From positions 30,176,024 through 30,240,023 of the forward strand of contig CAIIXF020000006.1 of assembly GCA_903813345.2 (NCBI GenBank): 64,000 bases of DNA, in the 5' to 3' direction. The DNA is from Owenia fusiformis (taxonomy: Eukaryota > Annelida > Polychaeta > Sabellida > Oweniidae). Position 1 is the stretch's first letter; every line of letters starts with the position of its first letter. Position numbers and translations under genes: made by a program. Positions 36,883-50,635 of the stretch are shown here, one piece after another. Below the pieces are notes generated by a model. The model saw only the letters and a list, made by a program, of their open reading frames with translations, was not told the DNA's origin and ran no database searches.

Positions 36883-37467
36883 ATGTCACCATCTGGTTTA
36901 GTTAAGCGTAACAATTTTTGAGTTACTTCTAATATTTTCAGACTCCCACTAAATTCATTTTCTATATGTCAAATACAGCGAGACAAAGCCAACAATACAA
37001 CATGTTAACTTCCATGGTCAAGGTTAACCGATCTATAGAAACGTTAACCCTATCGATTATAGTCTATTGTATTTTTCCAAGAAATGCAATGGCCCGAGGA
37101 ATGACTCAACTTTAGACTTAAACAAGCCAATAGGATAAATATGTTAGTGCAAAGGCCAAAAAAGATATTTGGTTCAATACCTACAGTACAAGTTAGTTCC
37201 AAAACATTTATAGCCCTTCTTAGCAGTCTTGGTGATAAGAACACATTAACCAGTAACATCACCACCAATAATGTACGAGGGCTGATCCAAAAGTTCTGCA
37301 TCATTTGCTCAAAAAATCTTAATATTTTATGAATACTTTTCATATTACGCCTCAACACCCCCATATATAGTTGTTTCATTTTGGGTAAAATAAGCAGAGA
37401 TGTCAGGATTTTACCACATCTTTCAAAAATGTGTAGCTTAACCTCCCTAATATGACAATATAAAATA

Positions 37468-37630
37468 CAGTAAAACCTGTCTTAAAGTGAATCAGGTTTG
37501 GTTACCTCTAGAAGGTGTTCAACTTGGGAGGTGTTCCACCTATAGAGGTTCATTTAACATTAAGTCAGTTGGTCTTGTGACTCTAAAATATGTTCTACTA
37601 ACGGAGGTGTTCTACTTTACAGGTTCTGCT
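37468..37630. mobile_element. MITE-like repeat, CAGTAAAACCTGT family
   Basis: It begins CAGTAAAACCTGTCTTAAAG and ends CTACTTTACAGGTTCTGCTG. The interior repeats AGGTGTTC(A/C/T)AC and ACCTCTAGAAGG-like motifs. Confidence 0.7.
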
Positions 37631-38573
37631 GCACTATATTATATCATATTGTATCATATAATATCATCTTTATTTCATTATCCAAATTGAAGAGAATTTT
37701 CCCTCAATGAAATCAGTTGCTCTGTTGGAGCAGATTGCTTTCCTTGACATTATAAAATAAAGACATCCAGAAAATAGTTGACAACATTTTAAATAACACA
37801 AAACAGAGGAAAAGCATCCAATTACAGACACCAGAAACAGAAAATCCTGTTACACTTGCAAGATAAGTTGAAGTTAACAAATCTATAAACTGTTATCTCG
37901 AATGATGCACGGGTGATTCAGTAATAATACCAGGGGTAGCTGAAGAAAATGAAGTCCTGACATATACAAATGGAATCTGCGCCAATGTATTCATTTCAAT
38001 TATAGAAATTCATAGATTTTCTTGTAAAGGATGGTTAGAGATGTCAGGACTTTACCACAACTAGGATATGAAACCTATTAGGTAAATTAGATCAGGTATA
38101 GTCTTGCGTAAAGTCTCTGGAGCCCCGTCCATCAACTTGTCCATAAACTCTAGGAAGTAAGATGTTTTGGGAAGAGGGTCGTTTGGGTTTCAAAGGATCC
38201 TCCTATCACAGGGCTTCAAAATCCAGAATATATTCTTTCTTTTTACCCCCTGCAATAAATTGTTAGCATTTTCCCGATTAAGAACTCGCAATCTGATTGG
38301 CTGTCGCAACACTGCGACAGAAATCATGTATAAGTCATGGTGCATAATTAGATCACGTGATTTAGTTAAATCGGGCGCTTCCAAATTGGTTATAGCAGGG
38401 GAAAGAAGGAGGTACGGATTCTGGATTCCTGCTTAGGAGGATGGTTTTAAGGAAGATTAATCAAAATGTTGATTATGTTAATGATACAAGATGAAAATGA
38501 GCAAACCAAAAATGTAGCTATGTTGATGAAACTAGTCCTAGCATTTAAATAAACAAAGCTAATGCTAAATGTC

Positions 38574-38684
38574 GTTATCTGCTATTTGTTATACACACTA
38601 AATGCCAAACACCAACCACTGACTGCCAACCCAAACACCATCCACAAAAAGTTAGAAACTATAATAAAAATATATCACCACTTG
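38574..38684 (-). mobile_element. GTCACCAC-family repeat, truncated copy
   Basis: CTAAATGCCAAACACCAACC, AAAAAGTTAGAAACTATAAT and TATCACCACTTGT match the family terminus. Confidence 0.65.
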
Positions 38685-39339
38685 TATGTAGCATTTCAAT
38701 TTGTGAGCTCCTAGATATACAATTCAAAATTTGATTTATTACATTCTGATATTCGTGACTGCCATCAATCACAAGATTTGAGAAGTGCGAGGAAGGAGAT
38801 GACATGCTTATCCTTCTCTTCTTTATTAAAGCAGATAATAAGAATGGGTGGGAGTGACTTACCAGAATGAATAATTGGCCTTGTCTCCATTGTCATTTAG
38901 TATGTCATTGTCCACTCAATTCTCAAGTCATCAGTATTCACAATTTGGGTATTGATTTACAATCATTATTCACAAGTACGGAGAGAATATAATCTCATTC
39001 CTATGGTGAATTCTGGCTAGGATATACCACTGAATAGATCGAGTTAAGATAGAAATGCCTGTTGGAGAATGATCAAAGTGAATAAGTAGAGAGCTCAAGT
39101 CCCATAAAGCATGAACAAACCTACTTATTCAGCTTCTTTATTTTGAATTATTTTAGATGACAGTATGTGCTAAAAAAGATTCTGGCTTTATGACCAAATC
39201 CATCCTCTCCAATTATATATTTAATCAATTTCTGGCTTTGGCACATTCACATCTCTAGGATCAAAACAAGATTCACAGTGATAAATATCACACTTTTTAT
39301 TGAAAAAAATACCCAGTATGCCCAAAGTCTCAGAACAAG

Positions 39340-39475
39340 TTTGCTCTTGCATCTGTAAAAATTTCAAATTGAATAATTTTCCTGAAATTTTGACGGCAAG
39401 ATTTATGCCTACTCAATGAACAAGACACCTATCAGCAAGAGACAACGACAATATAGCCCTTGAAAAAGTGCACTA
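39340..39475. repeat. Interspersed repeat fragment related to 380-545
   Basis: TGCTCTTGCATCTGTAAAAA, GACGGCAAGATTTATG and GACAACGACAATATAGC parallel the copy near the start of the window. Confidence 0.6.
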
Positions 39476-40222
39476 AAAACACTGCCAGAAAAGAATCAAG
39501 AAGGTGCTCAGATACCCCCACAACATCTCGATCCATGGCATATAAGAATCCACCATGGCATATAAGAATACAATGGTATGATCATATGACAAGCTCCACA
39601 GGAATATTTTTCAGGAATACGCATATGAACTTAAATAAGAAGTCACATTATACTGGGTGTTTTTCAAGATAGTTATGATATTTTCTGGAAAAAATCTGAA
39701 TATGATTTTTTCATTATGAAAGTGAAATGAACTCTTATATTCTGGCATTTCTTTACAATTTAGAATGTCCCCAACATGTCTGTGTACTTGATTCCTTGTA
39801 TATTCCATCATTTCCTGCTCTATTTTGTGCTTCTAAACATGATGATCATGACATTCCACATTCTGTGTAAAGGTATATAAAATTCTAAAGAACTTGATAC
39901 AGGAATGATCTCCTGGGATCAATGATGAATATAAAAAAATGATTGACTGGCAAATAGCAGAACATTCAAACTCTGATGTGTGATAAGAAAGAACTCTTTA
40001 ATTATCAGCAAATAATCTGAGCAATAACATCAGGAACATAATACCTTTTCCCATAGCTTCCTTTTTGTTTGGCTTTATCTACTTTGAGTTAGGGATAGTC
40101 CTTCTATACCGTTACCGTATAACGTTACTGTAAGGACCCCCAAGATGCCTCCGGGAATGGGCAAATGTTGAGCATAGTGTAACAAGCCAGATACAAGCAT
40201 GAAAGAAACTGTGATAAATTTA

Positions 40223-40294
40223 GCCCCCTATGAGAATCAAAACTAGGACTCTAAGATCCAAAGTCTGATGCTCTACCAACTGAGTTAAAAGGGC
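40223..40294 (-). pseudogene. tRNA-like relic
   Basis: 72 bp on the minus strand: GCCCTTT...AGGGGGC can pair as an acceptor stem with G-U pairs. A clear D arm is present (AACTCAGTTGGTAGAGCAT), and an anticodon loop CTTTGGA would place TTG at 34-36. The T loop TTTTGATTC departs from the invariant TTCGANTC. It resembles a decayed tRNA of the Lys type or the head of a SINE; a working tRNA seems unlikely. Confidence 0.5.
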
Positions 40295-40657
40295 TCAAGT
40301 AGCAACTTGTTTTCCAGGGGTCTCTTTTTGGTATAATATTTTACCATTAAATGCACTGTTAGATGAACAATGACTTGTGACCAAATCATAAATTGCAGCA
40401 GATCCAGTAACAGAATGGGTCACCAAATCCAGCTATCTAATCAAAATTGCAGTCATAGCATTTTATGCACCTTTAACACTGTGTTATAGCATGACGGTTA
40501 CCACACCTCTGAAAACGAAATTAGAATTGCCTAACGACCTCGGGGTATATAGATGTAGCCTACATACGATCATAAAAAGCCAATTGAGCATTGGAAACCA
40601 CCTAATATGTTCTACTTAAGCCATAATATTGTATTCAAAAAATTGATTGACGGTTAC

Positions 40658-40793
40658 GCGAACCTCGTTCAAATATGTATCCCAGATCCATAGTGTTATT
40701 AATTTTGTCATATTCATCAGTACTTGATGCCAATTCTTCTTTTGCCTCTTCATTGCTATCTTTTTGACTGAAATTGGTTTCATCTCGATCCAT
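40658..40793 (-). CDS. Alternative candidate first coding exon, acidic N-terminus
   Basis: From an ATG at 40793 an open frame runs 45 codons (MDRDETNFSQKDSNEEAKEE and on to YIFERGS) and reaches a GTAACC donor with one base left, again compatible with exon A. The composition is acidic and hydrophilic, as in the variable N-terminus of PLCL, but the donor is weak and no residue-level homology is visible. The open frame extends upstream through a low-complexity AT tract. Confidence 0.22.
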
Positions 40794-40966
40794 AAAAATA
40801 AATAATAAAATAAATAAATAAAGCAAGACACAATTTTTTTCCTTGCCCGAAAGAGGCTCAAACAAGAGCGTCTCTTGCGAGTCCTGAAAACAAATATAAG
40901 CAATTCAATATTCCATTTCTTACCCATTATAACAATTACATAGAAAGAGGCTATCAGAACTAGCAA

Positions 40967-42399
40967 CCTTAATTTGAAAGATGTACATGCACGTAACCAT
41001 CCGCTAAATATCTAATGTACATCTAATACAATACGTTACCGACTATAGAATTCATACATAGTCGTCTAACGACATTACGTATGAAACCTTATTATTTACA
41101 ATATGACCACGTTCCTGTTCTGGATTTGTCATTTTATGGATTGTTTATACACAGTTTACTTACTGTTAATAGTTTGAGTGGCTCTGAGGCACATATACTG
41201 AGAAATCACTAAAAAATATGAACTTGAACATCTCAGTCGGTAAGTTTGCAGCTTATATTCCGCTTCTAGTAAACCACCTGGCAGCATTCTGATACTCATA
41301 CCATCTCTGCTATGCACAAGAAGGAAACTGAGAGAAGGCTGTGATATCTCACGATGCCTGGCAGATTTGACCCAGTCTTTATAACCATCCATATATATGT
41401 CACCGAATGGAACTAGTTGAAAAGGAAATCTTATCTTTGAATCTTGCCTACAGGCGAGAAAGAGGACATGCTGTCTCTCCCATCCACCATTTTTTGTTAT
41501 CGTTAACGCAAAATTTTGCAAATCGCCTTGTCGTAACTGTCATGCTATAACACTGTGTTTAAGTGCTTGAATAATTACTACAGGTCATAGACATAAACAG
41601 ACACATAAGCACATCATCTGACAAGAGACACTCTAATTGCCAAACCTTTGGAGGGGAGTGTAACTGTAAAAGGACATTCAGATAGTGCATTGGCATTACC
41701 CTTTTCAATCATCCTTTTCTACTTCTTAATAACAGTGAAAAAGAGATTACTCTGCTCTGGGCCTCAGCGTTTATTGGATAAGCAAGCATGCCTATCTGTG
41801 CTATTTGATTTACATACTGCAAGAATCCGTGTTATTCGATTTATATACTATAAGAATCTGTGATATCCAAATTACAAACTGCATAATTGAGACACCATCA
41901 AAGATATAAGTAATTCAACCTAATTTAGATCAAAATAAAATCAATTAGGAAAGTATTTACCCTCAATCATGTAGCCATCATTTAATGTTGCTTCTGCAAT
42001 TAAGGTTTGTTTAACTGATCAGAGTGATTTCACACATACAATAAGAACAAGATAGATTGAAGAAATGAAAACAATCAGGCAAATGAGAAAATCAGGCAGA
42101 TGTTTCGTGAAAACAGAAAAACTCATCTCTGATTTTAAAGGCTGTGTATCAATAACTTAGAACAAAATGTTGAGATATACATGAGGAGAGCGCCCATGTA
42201 ATAATCACACAATTGCGATTTGATAAGAATACCTAGAAACTAGGGATGTGACGGAATAAAAATATTTCGGGATGGAACGCGATGGGAATTATCCATTTTG
42301 AGATGGAACATTCGGGATTATTATAACCAATAAAATAGTTAATAAGTTTAAAACAATTCAACAACTTACATTTTCCGTCTACTTCCATTTATGCTTATG
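40967..42399. other. Non-coding stretch with one unassigned open frame
   Basis: A 121-codon minus-strand frame (41156-41521) begins MQNFALTITKNGGWERQ and runs into a strong donor-like ACAGTAAGTA. I do not recognise it, and the possible next exon at 40883 closes at once in that phase. Otherwise nothing is seen. Confidence 0.35.
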
Positions 42400-43320
42400 T
42401 AGCGTCACCCACAAAATGCCAAACCACCAAACGCTGTCCAAAAAAAGTTGGAAACTATCAATATGTCAATTATCAATATATCAACATAAAAATTACCTTT
42501 TGCCTGCCTGCTGCTAAAGACAACTTGCATATGCTCGAAGGATAAATTATCAATGCCAAGTCTTGGTATGGCCTTTTATAAAAATGTAATCTTGTAATTT
42601 ACAAGTAGCTAAACAGGCAAAATTATATTCTCTTCAGATGTCAATCAATTATGAGAGAAGATTAGTCCCATTCTAGTTTGAATCAAATATACGACTACTG
42701 ACTTAAAAACTTAATAATTAGAGAAATAACTAAAGTAGAGGTCTCCATCACTCTATGTATATTGATACCATTGTACTATGTGCTTAATCTATATTGTCTA
42801 GCCACAAAATTAAGTCAAGTTCTTTTGAAGGGTAATCGTATCCTAAGTATGAATAACAAGAAGCCAATCAGAACAGGAATAAAGATTCTATATAAATCGA
42901 AAAGTATATAAATTAGGAAGTTTGCAGGACTGTATCATAGGTTGTACTCATATAAAAAATAAGGAATTAACATGCAAAATGTCCCCACGTGCCATTTGTT
43001 ATAAACTCCAAACATCAACTGTCAAATACTGAACACAACCGCCAAATGATGCCCACCATACACATCTACAAAAGTTGGGGACTATAACAATATACCACTT
43101 CCAATGGTGACATAATAATGATTATATAAAAAAATGATAGAAAATAAAGAAAAAAGATGTAAAACATGATATCGTAATAAACAAGGCACTAACATGCAAA
43201 ATCTCACCACCTGTCATTTGTTGCAGATGCTGACCAGTGAACGTTGAACACCAACAGACCAACACCACCCACAAAAATGTTGGAGAATAACAACATGTCA
43301 ACACCTCTGGTGATGACATA
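42400..43320 (-). mobile_element. Cluster of three GTCACCAC-family copies
   Basis: Copies at about 42402-42475, 42962-43113 and 43186-43320. The last two run from AACATGCAAAAT(G/C)TC to GGTGA(C/T)GACATAA-type ends, with AAA(A/T)GTTGG(G/A)GA(C/A)TATAACA-like middles. All are oriented opposite to the long copy at 45461. Confidence 0.7.
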
Positions 43321-45460
43321 AAAATTCAACGAGAATAATAAACCTATTATTTTCTTCATCCTAGAGTATAGCCTTGCCCAAGTCAGTATTTTTTCACTTA
43401 TCTGATCTTGAATTATTACCGCCTTGAACAATCCAATACATCTCCACTGATATTATGCTGGGATATTCAATGGTTTCGAGATTTCCATAATACTTAAGCT
43501 ATCAGGGGTATCGGGAAACCTTCTTGATTGACAGATCGCGTGGACACGACGTGTGACTTCAGGCTGATTGACCAATCAAAACGTTATCAGGTTGACCTGC
43601 ATAAAGAAACGATTTGAAATTCAATGATCTGATCGATAGTTTCTTTAGAGTTACAATATATTATGTAATTATAAAATATATATTGGAATGAAAGAGTCAT
43701 TAATATAAATTAAATCATACGATTCAATGTTGATTTAAAACTGATTTCGCGATGAAAATGCACGAAGACCTAGTCATGTAGTCGTCGATCAGTGATTGAA
43801 TCTCAGCCTACATGTTCAATCATTTGAATTCAGCGATCGTTTCAACGTTTATTGTTGAAATCTTCTCACCTCTGGTTATCCGATCGATGCTCCGGCATCC
43901 ACTAAACTCTGATTGATATTTATCTTATAAAATATTTGTATTTTCATGATGCATTCGTGCAAGATTTGTTTGTGAAAAGTCCAGGTGAAAAGTGTACTTG
44001 TATTTGACCGTGCATAATAATGAGCTAAGGCTGCAGGGCCGTCGTTGATTGGTCAAATTTTACAGACACAAACATTGGGTCGGTAAACACGTGGCTTTCT
44101 CTTGGGTACAAGGCAGTCATAATAGAAATCAAGATAAGTAAAAGAGACCGAGAGTACAGGAAGACCTTTTCACATCAGCCCTCAGCCCTTGTGTTTTCTT
44201 TAACTAACAATTGATATATTTCAAGAAATAACATGAAGCCAGACAAGTTGATAGAAAATAAATATTTCATTCTGATAGACATCACATCCTTCTGGTTTGT
44301 AATGAGCAATACATATCTAGTAATGAAGCCCATAGAAGACCTTGATCTCTCGAGATGATGTTCTCTATTCTTAAAAATCGTTAAGTCATTGCCACCCCGT
44401 GGATTTACAAAACAACAAATCTATGTGATGATTGAAGTATGGTGAAGAAAGAAAACTGTTCAAAGGAGTTGCAAGTTGATTGCTGCTAAGAAATTGCTCT
44501 AAGATATTCTAAGCTGGCAATTCAATCACTTTTACTTAAACACCGAGGCCATCGAACTCTTTTGAACATTTATCAAATTATCTGCATCTTGGTGAAAAAA
44601 TAAAACCTGACTTTCTCTGTAGGGTTTCAAAATACCCCCTTCCTGTAAAAGTTTCAATTCTCCGTCAAAATCACACTGAATTTTCATTGTCAAGATTGCT
44701 AAAATTCCTGCAAGATTTGAAAATAAGTTGTGCAAAGAATAAGATGCACTGACTACACATGAGCTATATAACATCAAAATAAACTCATGTTCCTAAATGT
44801 CACTCATTTTCCACATTCAACTATGGCATTACAGTTTGACAACAGAATTTTACAAGTTGTTAATAGTATAATATTGAAAAAATATGGCACGATTAAGTGG
44901 GTTCACATAGAGAAATTTTATTTCTAATTTTTCCAAATAGCACAGTGCCAGTTTATAGAATGATGAAAAATATCAGAGATGATAATTAAGCTCTCGGCAG
45001 AGCTGTAATAATTGTCAAGGGAGACTTCCGTACATTACTTGCAAATAAAGCATCTTATAAAAGTCACGAAGAAATATATATAAATCAGGATATAAATGAA
45101 TGGAAGACATTTGGAGCCTTACCATGGGGTATTGATTTTGATGATGAAGATGAACATTCGATCTATTACACAGGCTAAAAAGATTGTACCTAAATATCAA
45201 AATAGCCCCTTTCATTTATCATGTATACTCAAATCCTGAGTTTTCTAGATTTTTCATATCAATAGAAACATCCCTGATAATTTCAAGAGAGAAGAACCTT
45301 ATTTATAAGAAGCCTCCATCTGCCCACCTAGCTGACAACAATATTATGACGTATCAGGTAAGATAAAAAGACAGATGGATAATGTTAGCGATGTAGTTAT
45401 ATAAAAGAATCATGTAATTACACAAGAGAATTGTGTACTTACAATACTATAAGTTATTAT
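43321..45460. other. AT-rich non-coding stretch, nothing recognised
   Basis: Open frames here have no recognisable motif and no family-supported splice context. No repeats or inverted ends were identified. Confidence 0.45.
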
Positions 45461-46866
45461 GTCACCACCAAAAGTGGTGACATATTGTTATGGTCTCCGT
45501 TTTTTTGCGACGGCGGTTTTTGCGGCGGCGGTTGGTGGTTGGCGTCCGGCGTCTGGCGTCCGGCGTCTGTAACAATTTCTTACAACTTCCTATAACTTAA
45601 CAAATACTGTTTAGACTGACTTCAATTTTTTTCTAAATCATCTACATGTTCTCAGAAGTTCAAATCTGACTTTAGATTTGACATTTGACCTTCAATGACC
45701 TTCTCAAGGTCAAAAAGGTCTTTTTTCAACTTGCTTCACATTGACTAAATTTTTTTTCAAAATCATCTACATGTTCTCAGAAATTCAAATCTTACTTAAG
45801 ATTTGACATTTGACCTTCAAATCTGACATTAGATTTGACATTTGACCTTCAATGACCTTCTCAAGGTCAAAAAGGTCTGTTTTCAACTTGCTTCAAATTG
45901 ACTAAATTTTTTTTTCAAAATCATCTACATGTTCTCAGAAATTCAAATCTGACTTAAGATTTGACTTCAGATTTGACATTTGACCTTCAATGACCTTCTC
46001 AAGGTCAAAAAAGGTCAAAAAGGTCTGTTTTCAACTTGCTTCAAATTGACTAAATTTTTTTTTCAAAATCATCTACATGTTCTCAGAAATTCAAATCTGA
46101 CTTTAGATTTGACATTTGACCTTCAATGACCTTCTCAAGGTCAAAAAAGGTCAAAAAGGTCTTTTTTCAACTTGCTTCAAATTGACTAATTTTTTTTTTC
46201 AAAATCATCTACATGTTCTCAGAAATTCAAATCTGACTTTAGATTTGACATTTGACCTTTAATGACCTTCTCAAGGTCAAAAAAGGTCAAAAAGGACTGT
46301 TTTCAACTTGCTTCAAATTGACCAATTTTTTTTTTCAAAATCATCTACATCTTTTCAGAAGTTCAAATTTGACTTTACAAGTTCTCAGAAGTTCAAATCT
46401 GACTTTAGATTTGACCTTTGACCTTCAATGACCTTCTCAAGGTCAAAAAGGTCTTTTTTCAACTTGCTTCAAATTTACTTAATTTTTTTTTCAAAATCAT
46501 CTACATGTTCTCAGAAGTTCAAATCTGACTTTACATTTGACCTTCAATGACCTTTTCAAGGTCAAAAAGGTCTTTCTTCAACTTGCTTCAAATTTACTTA
46601 ATTTTTTTTTCAAAATCATCTACATGTTCTCAGAAGTTCAAATCTGACTTGACATTTGACCTTCAATGACCTTCTCAATGTCAAAAAAAGTCAAAGAGGT
46701 ATTTTTCAACTTGCTTCAAATTGACGAATTTTTTTTCAAAATCATCTACATGTTCTAAGAAGTTCAAATCAAACCTTCTTAAGGTCAAAAGGTATTTTCC
46801 AACTTGCTTTAAATTGACCAAATTGTTTTAGGTGGTGACATTTTGTCATGTTAATGCCTTGTTGAA
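45461..46866 (+). mobile_element. Long member of the GTCACCAC family with an internal tandem array
   Basis: It starts GTCACCACCAAAAGTGGTGAC, itself a palindrome, followed by ATATTGTTATGGTC and a CGGCG-rich stretch. It ends GGTGGTGACATTTTGTCATG TTAATGCCTTGTT. Between about 45590 and 46800 are nine units of 118-158 bp marked by TCTACATGTTCTCAG (45641, 45766, 45924, 46072, 46208, 46344, 46500, 46619, 46745), rich in TTGACC/GGTCAA. No coding capacity. Confidence 0.85.
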
Positions 46867-47107
46867 TGATTTGAAGTGCTATACAGGATATATTCTGCTC
46901 GAGAAATTCCGTATTGGAACGAGACGAAGTCGAGTGGCAATACAGAATATCGAGACAGAATATATCCTGTATTGCACTTCGAAATCATTCAATAACGTTT
47001 TTATCGTGTTATCCTCTGTATTGCTACTGGGATTGTCTCCTCCGTACCAATATTTTCTGTATTGCGACGGAGATGATCAACGGGGACAATCTCAGTAGCA
47101 ATACAGA
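46864..47107. repeat. Two adjacent long hairpins
   Basis: The first, 46864-46990, pairs GAATGATTTGAAGTGC...ATATTCTG with its complement around GAACGAGACGAAGTCGAG. The second, 47013-47107, pairs TCTGTATTGCTACTGGGATTG with CAATCTCAGTAGCAATACAG. They begin at the right end of the GTCACCAC element. Confidence 0.8.
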
Positions 47108-47169
47108 TTGGTACAGCACAAAAATTGACCAATCAGAGGGCTTCATTTTACAGATCATACGATAAACAA

Positions 47170-47360
47170 TCATGAAGAAGCTCAAAAGAACCATGTAATT
47201 ACATAACAGAATCATGTAGTTACACAAAAGTAAACTACAGAATCATATACATGTAGTTACACAACTTACTCATGTAGATACATACCAGAATCATGAAATA
47301 GTTCAGGAAAATGATGTACATGTAGTAACATAATAGAATCATGCAGTTACACAAGAGATT
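47170..47360. repeat. Degenerate short repeats around AGAATCATGTAGTTACACAA
   Basis: Five or six imperfect copies of an about 20-35 bp unit; similar words occur at 45405-45435. Confidence 0.6.
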
Positions 47361-50029
47361 GATGAAAGTTACGTATCAGAATATTGAACCTTGAATATTT
47401 CATTTGAGAATGTATGTTCCAAATCATCACCTGAAGCACACTGGCTGCTCAATGAAATACCATGCATCACTAAAATCATCAATTTTACAACATATTTCCC
47501 TCAAAACAATTACTGGCCTCTTGAACCATATGGGAATATCATATGATTGAAGGAATATTATGGATGACTGGTGGTATACCTTTGAAAGCTCATTATCTGC
47601 AAAATAATTGATACAACGACAACACTGTTTCAAGCTGACTTAGTTTCATACCGTGTATTAATTCAATCAGGCTTATAGTTAACCCAAATCTGCACAATTT
47701 CAGATAGGATATGGAGATGAAAGATATTAGGACATTCAACTGGTATATATAATATACAGACACCAGAAACATCTGAATGCATTTTTATAGACATTTTCCT
47801 CTGGCTTTTTAATCCAACTCTAGTGAAAAGGCCTCGAAATGAGAGAACCTAACTGCCCATAAACCTAATATGATTATACCCTGGACAGATATAAACCCAT
47901 TTCTGATTTTATACTACTGTACATCCAATTCTACTTAAAAGGACTAGAAGGAATAGAAATGAGTTTAAACTAAAGGAAGTCTAGTTAGTTACAACTTATA
48001 TTAGTGACAACAATATGTTTTGTTCTTGCTATATGATTTTCAAAAAAAAGATTGTTTCCAACAAACTAAATGCCAGTAGAAATGATCATGATTTTCATCA
48101 TTTAGTATTGAAAATTTAGTCAAGGTGATATCATATTTGAATCAACAAAAAATTACATCTGTTGTTCAGCAACTTTAAAATTTTAATTTTTTTTGGTAAA
48201 GATGGGTAGATTCCCCATAGACTCCCAAGTTATAAAATCATGAAAAGTGAAACATCTTTTCTTATATTAGACAGAAATATTGTTTGTATTTTTGATTGTA
48301 TAATTATCAAACTGAGTGGATAATATAATTGATCCATCTAATAATGAATACTGAAGTTTGATAGAACTTTTTCCTAAATCTGCCATGTTATTTGAACCGA
48401 AATAGCCACCTGGTGGTGAAACTGGCACCTACATACTTGTTGTATCTTGGTAATTACACTCTCTCTCTCCTAATTCATTTAATGTAAAATGAATCAAACT
48501 GTGAAAACAGGTTTTACTGTCATTGTAGTACTATCTTCCAAATAAAGGAATAATGATTTGATTTTTAGATCATTTTAGATAAATTACTTCATCAGTTCAT
48601 GTGAAATATGCATGTCAGAGGTTTCATTAACGGCGTCATTCAATGGAGAGGATGTAAATCAAGATTGGGTGGACGTAAATTAAAAAGATAATTACGTTTT
48701 TGGGACGCAATTTGAATTTCGTAAATCACTCCGTGAATCCACTTACCTTCAGTCTCTTTATTTCGTCAGAATCCACTAAATAATTGAAGAAAATTCTATT
48801 TCTAAAAGAAATAAAATTTTCTTTCGAAGTTTCCTTCCCGGAAGTTGATTTCTGATCGAAATAGTACGAGGCATGTGATAGGACAAATAGTTATCCAATA
48901 CTCGATATTCGAGCAGTAATCAGTACGAGTCTTACAATTGGCCACTAGCTGAGGACCCGATTTAAACCATTTTCTATTGGTCAAGTGCGATCACAAGATC
49001 ATTATTTAAGAATGCTCATGCGCAAGAAACTGAACCAAAAAATTGAACCTCGCGCAGATTGCCCCTAAACTAAAGCAAAATCAGTCGCTAATTGCTTCGA
49101 AATATGCAAAGAAAATGAGTTTCTAATTGTTGAATATAAGTTATACCTCACAAGTGATGGTATCTGTATCATTCAATGACATACTAGACTCGCCAGAACA
49201 CTGATTTAGACTGATAAATAGGAAAAGCGATAAACATTTCATCAATTTTATTTCGGTTAGTGTAAAAGCGTGACTTTGAATTCCCGGGAACATTTTTTCA
49301 AGGGACGCAGTTTTTTGAAAATCGTTACGTCCCAGGGACGCAATCTTGGACCTACTGCAAACACTGCATGTAGATTTAGTAATTAAATAGACTAAGTTAT
49401 AAATTTTGGATTTATATAAACCAGATATGAAATAATGATCAAAAATATTACACCCTTAGAACATATGATGACAAGTACCTTTGGATAGCATATACCATTA
49501 GATAGCTTATACATGTACCAGAAAAACAGCAATTGTAATGCCTCCTTTTTGCTAAATCTACACCCAGACTTGTCCAAAAATGGTCAAAATTCTTGTACAT
49601 GAATATATTTTCCAATTTCTCAACAAGGTGAAAAAAATTAGATTTTCAACAAGGTGCATATCCAAATTGCTTGAAACACTTAAAACAGAAAACATTCAAC
49701 AACCAATATAATAGGCCAGTCTACAGCATGCTTGCTATAAGTCTGCGCATAAGAATAGATGCCTGTCTACAAGAACATCTGGATAGTAAAAGAAAATGTG
49801 GTTTTAATTCAATAATTGCTTCACAATTGAATTACCTAGGATAAACACATCTATATTCGCAATTCTACATTCCAAGTGAAGTAATATTGCACAAATCTGA
49901 TTTAATCAACCAGAGTAGTTTGTATATACTTTGAGAAATTATTCAACATCTTTGGAAAATTAACCATGAACTAGAAAAACAGCAACTCCACAGAGTAGCA
50001 AATCCCACCGAACAAAACATATTATGCTT
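47361..50029. other. Non-coding stretch, nothing recognised
   Basis: A segment at 48620-49350 has several ACGTTTTTGGGACGCAAT- and GGGACGCA-like words, also seen at 55850, suggesting an old repeat; no ends were found. No exon seen. Confidence 0.4.
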
Positions 50030-50635
50030 ATTATAGCTAGTGTAAATGTTGAAATGTTTGTGCACTTTATGATAGAAGCATGAAATTTGGCACAAAGTTA
50101 GTTTATACCATTGTGCACTAGGCATCATCATATAAAATTTGAACCAAATCCGTTCACTGGTATATGAGTTATCAAAGATTACGTTTTTTACGAAAATTGG
50201 CCGCCATCTTGAAATTCAGCCGCCATCTTGAAAATTATTTCTTGAACAGAGCTACTGTGTCCCCAGGCATAATCATATAAAATTTCAACCAAATCTGTTC
50301 ACTGGTATTTGAGTTATCAAAGATTACGTTTTTTACGAAAAATTGCCGCGATTTTGAAATTAAGCGGCCATCTTGAAAAATTTTTGTCGAACATAGCTAC
50401 TGTGTCCCTAAGCATCATCATATAAAATTTGAACCAAATCCGTTCACTGGTATTTGAGTTATCAAAGATTACATATTTTTACGAAAAATGGCTGCCATTT
50501 TGAAATTAAGTGGCCATCTTGAAAATCTCTTTTTGTGCGAAACTCCTTTGTCCCTAGGCATCAGCATATAAAATTTGAACCAAATCCGTCAACTTGTATT
50601 TGAGTTATCAACGATTACATTTTTTACGATCTATG
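50030..50635. repeat. Four tandem copies of a ~145-bp unit
   Basis: GGCATCATCATATAAAATTT(G)AACCAAATCCG-like sequence starts near 50121, 50266, 50411 and 50557. Each copy is followed by GAGTTATCAAAGATTACG and GCCGCCATCTTGAAA-like words. Confidence 0.88.

Noticed and set aside
37050-37379. Mariner-type transposon suggested by ACGAGGGCTGATCCAAAAGT
   Set aside because: Only one end-like sequence near 37273 is visible, with no matching inverted end or transposase. It is at most a fragment.
41156-41521. 121-codon minus-strand frame as a coding exon
   Set aside because: It ends near a good donor, but the protein is unrecognised and the nearest acceptor (40883) gives a stop in the required phase. 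Left unassigned.
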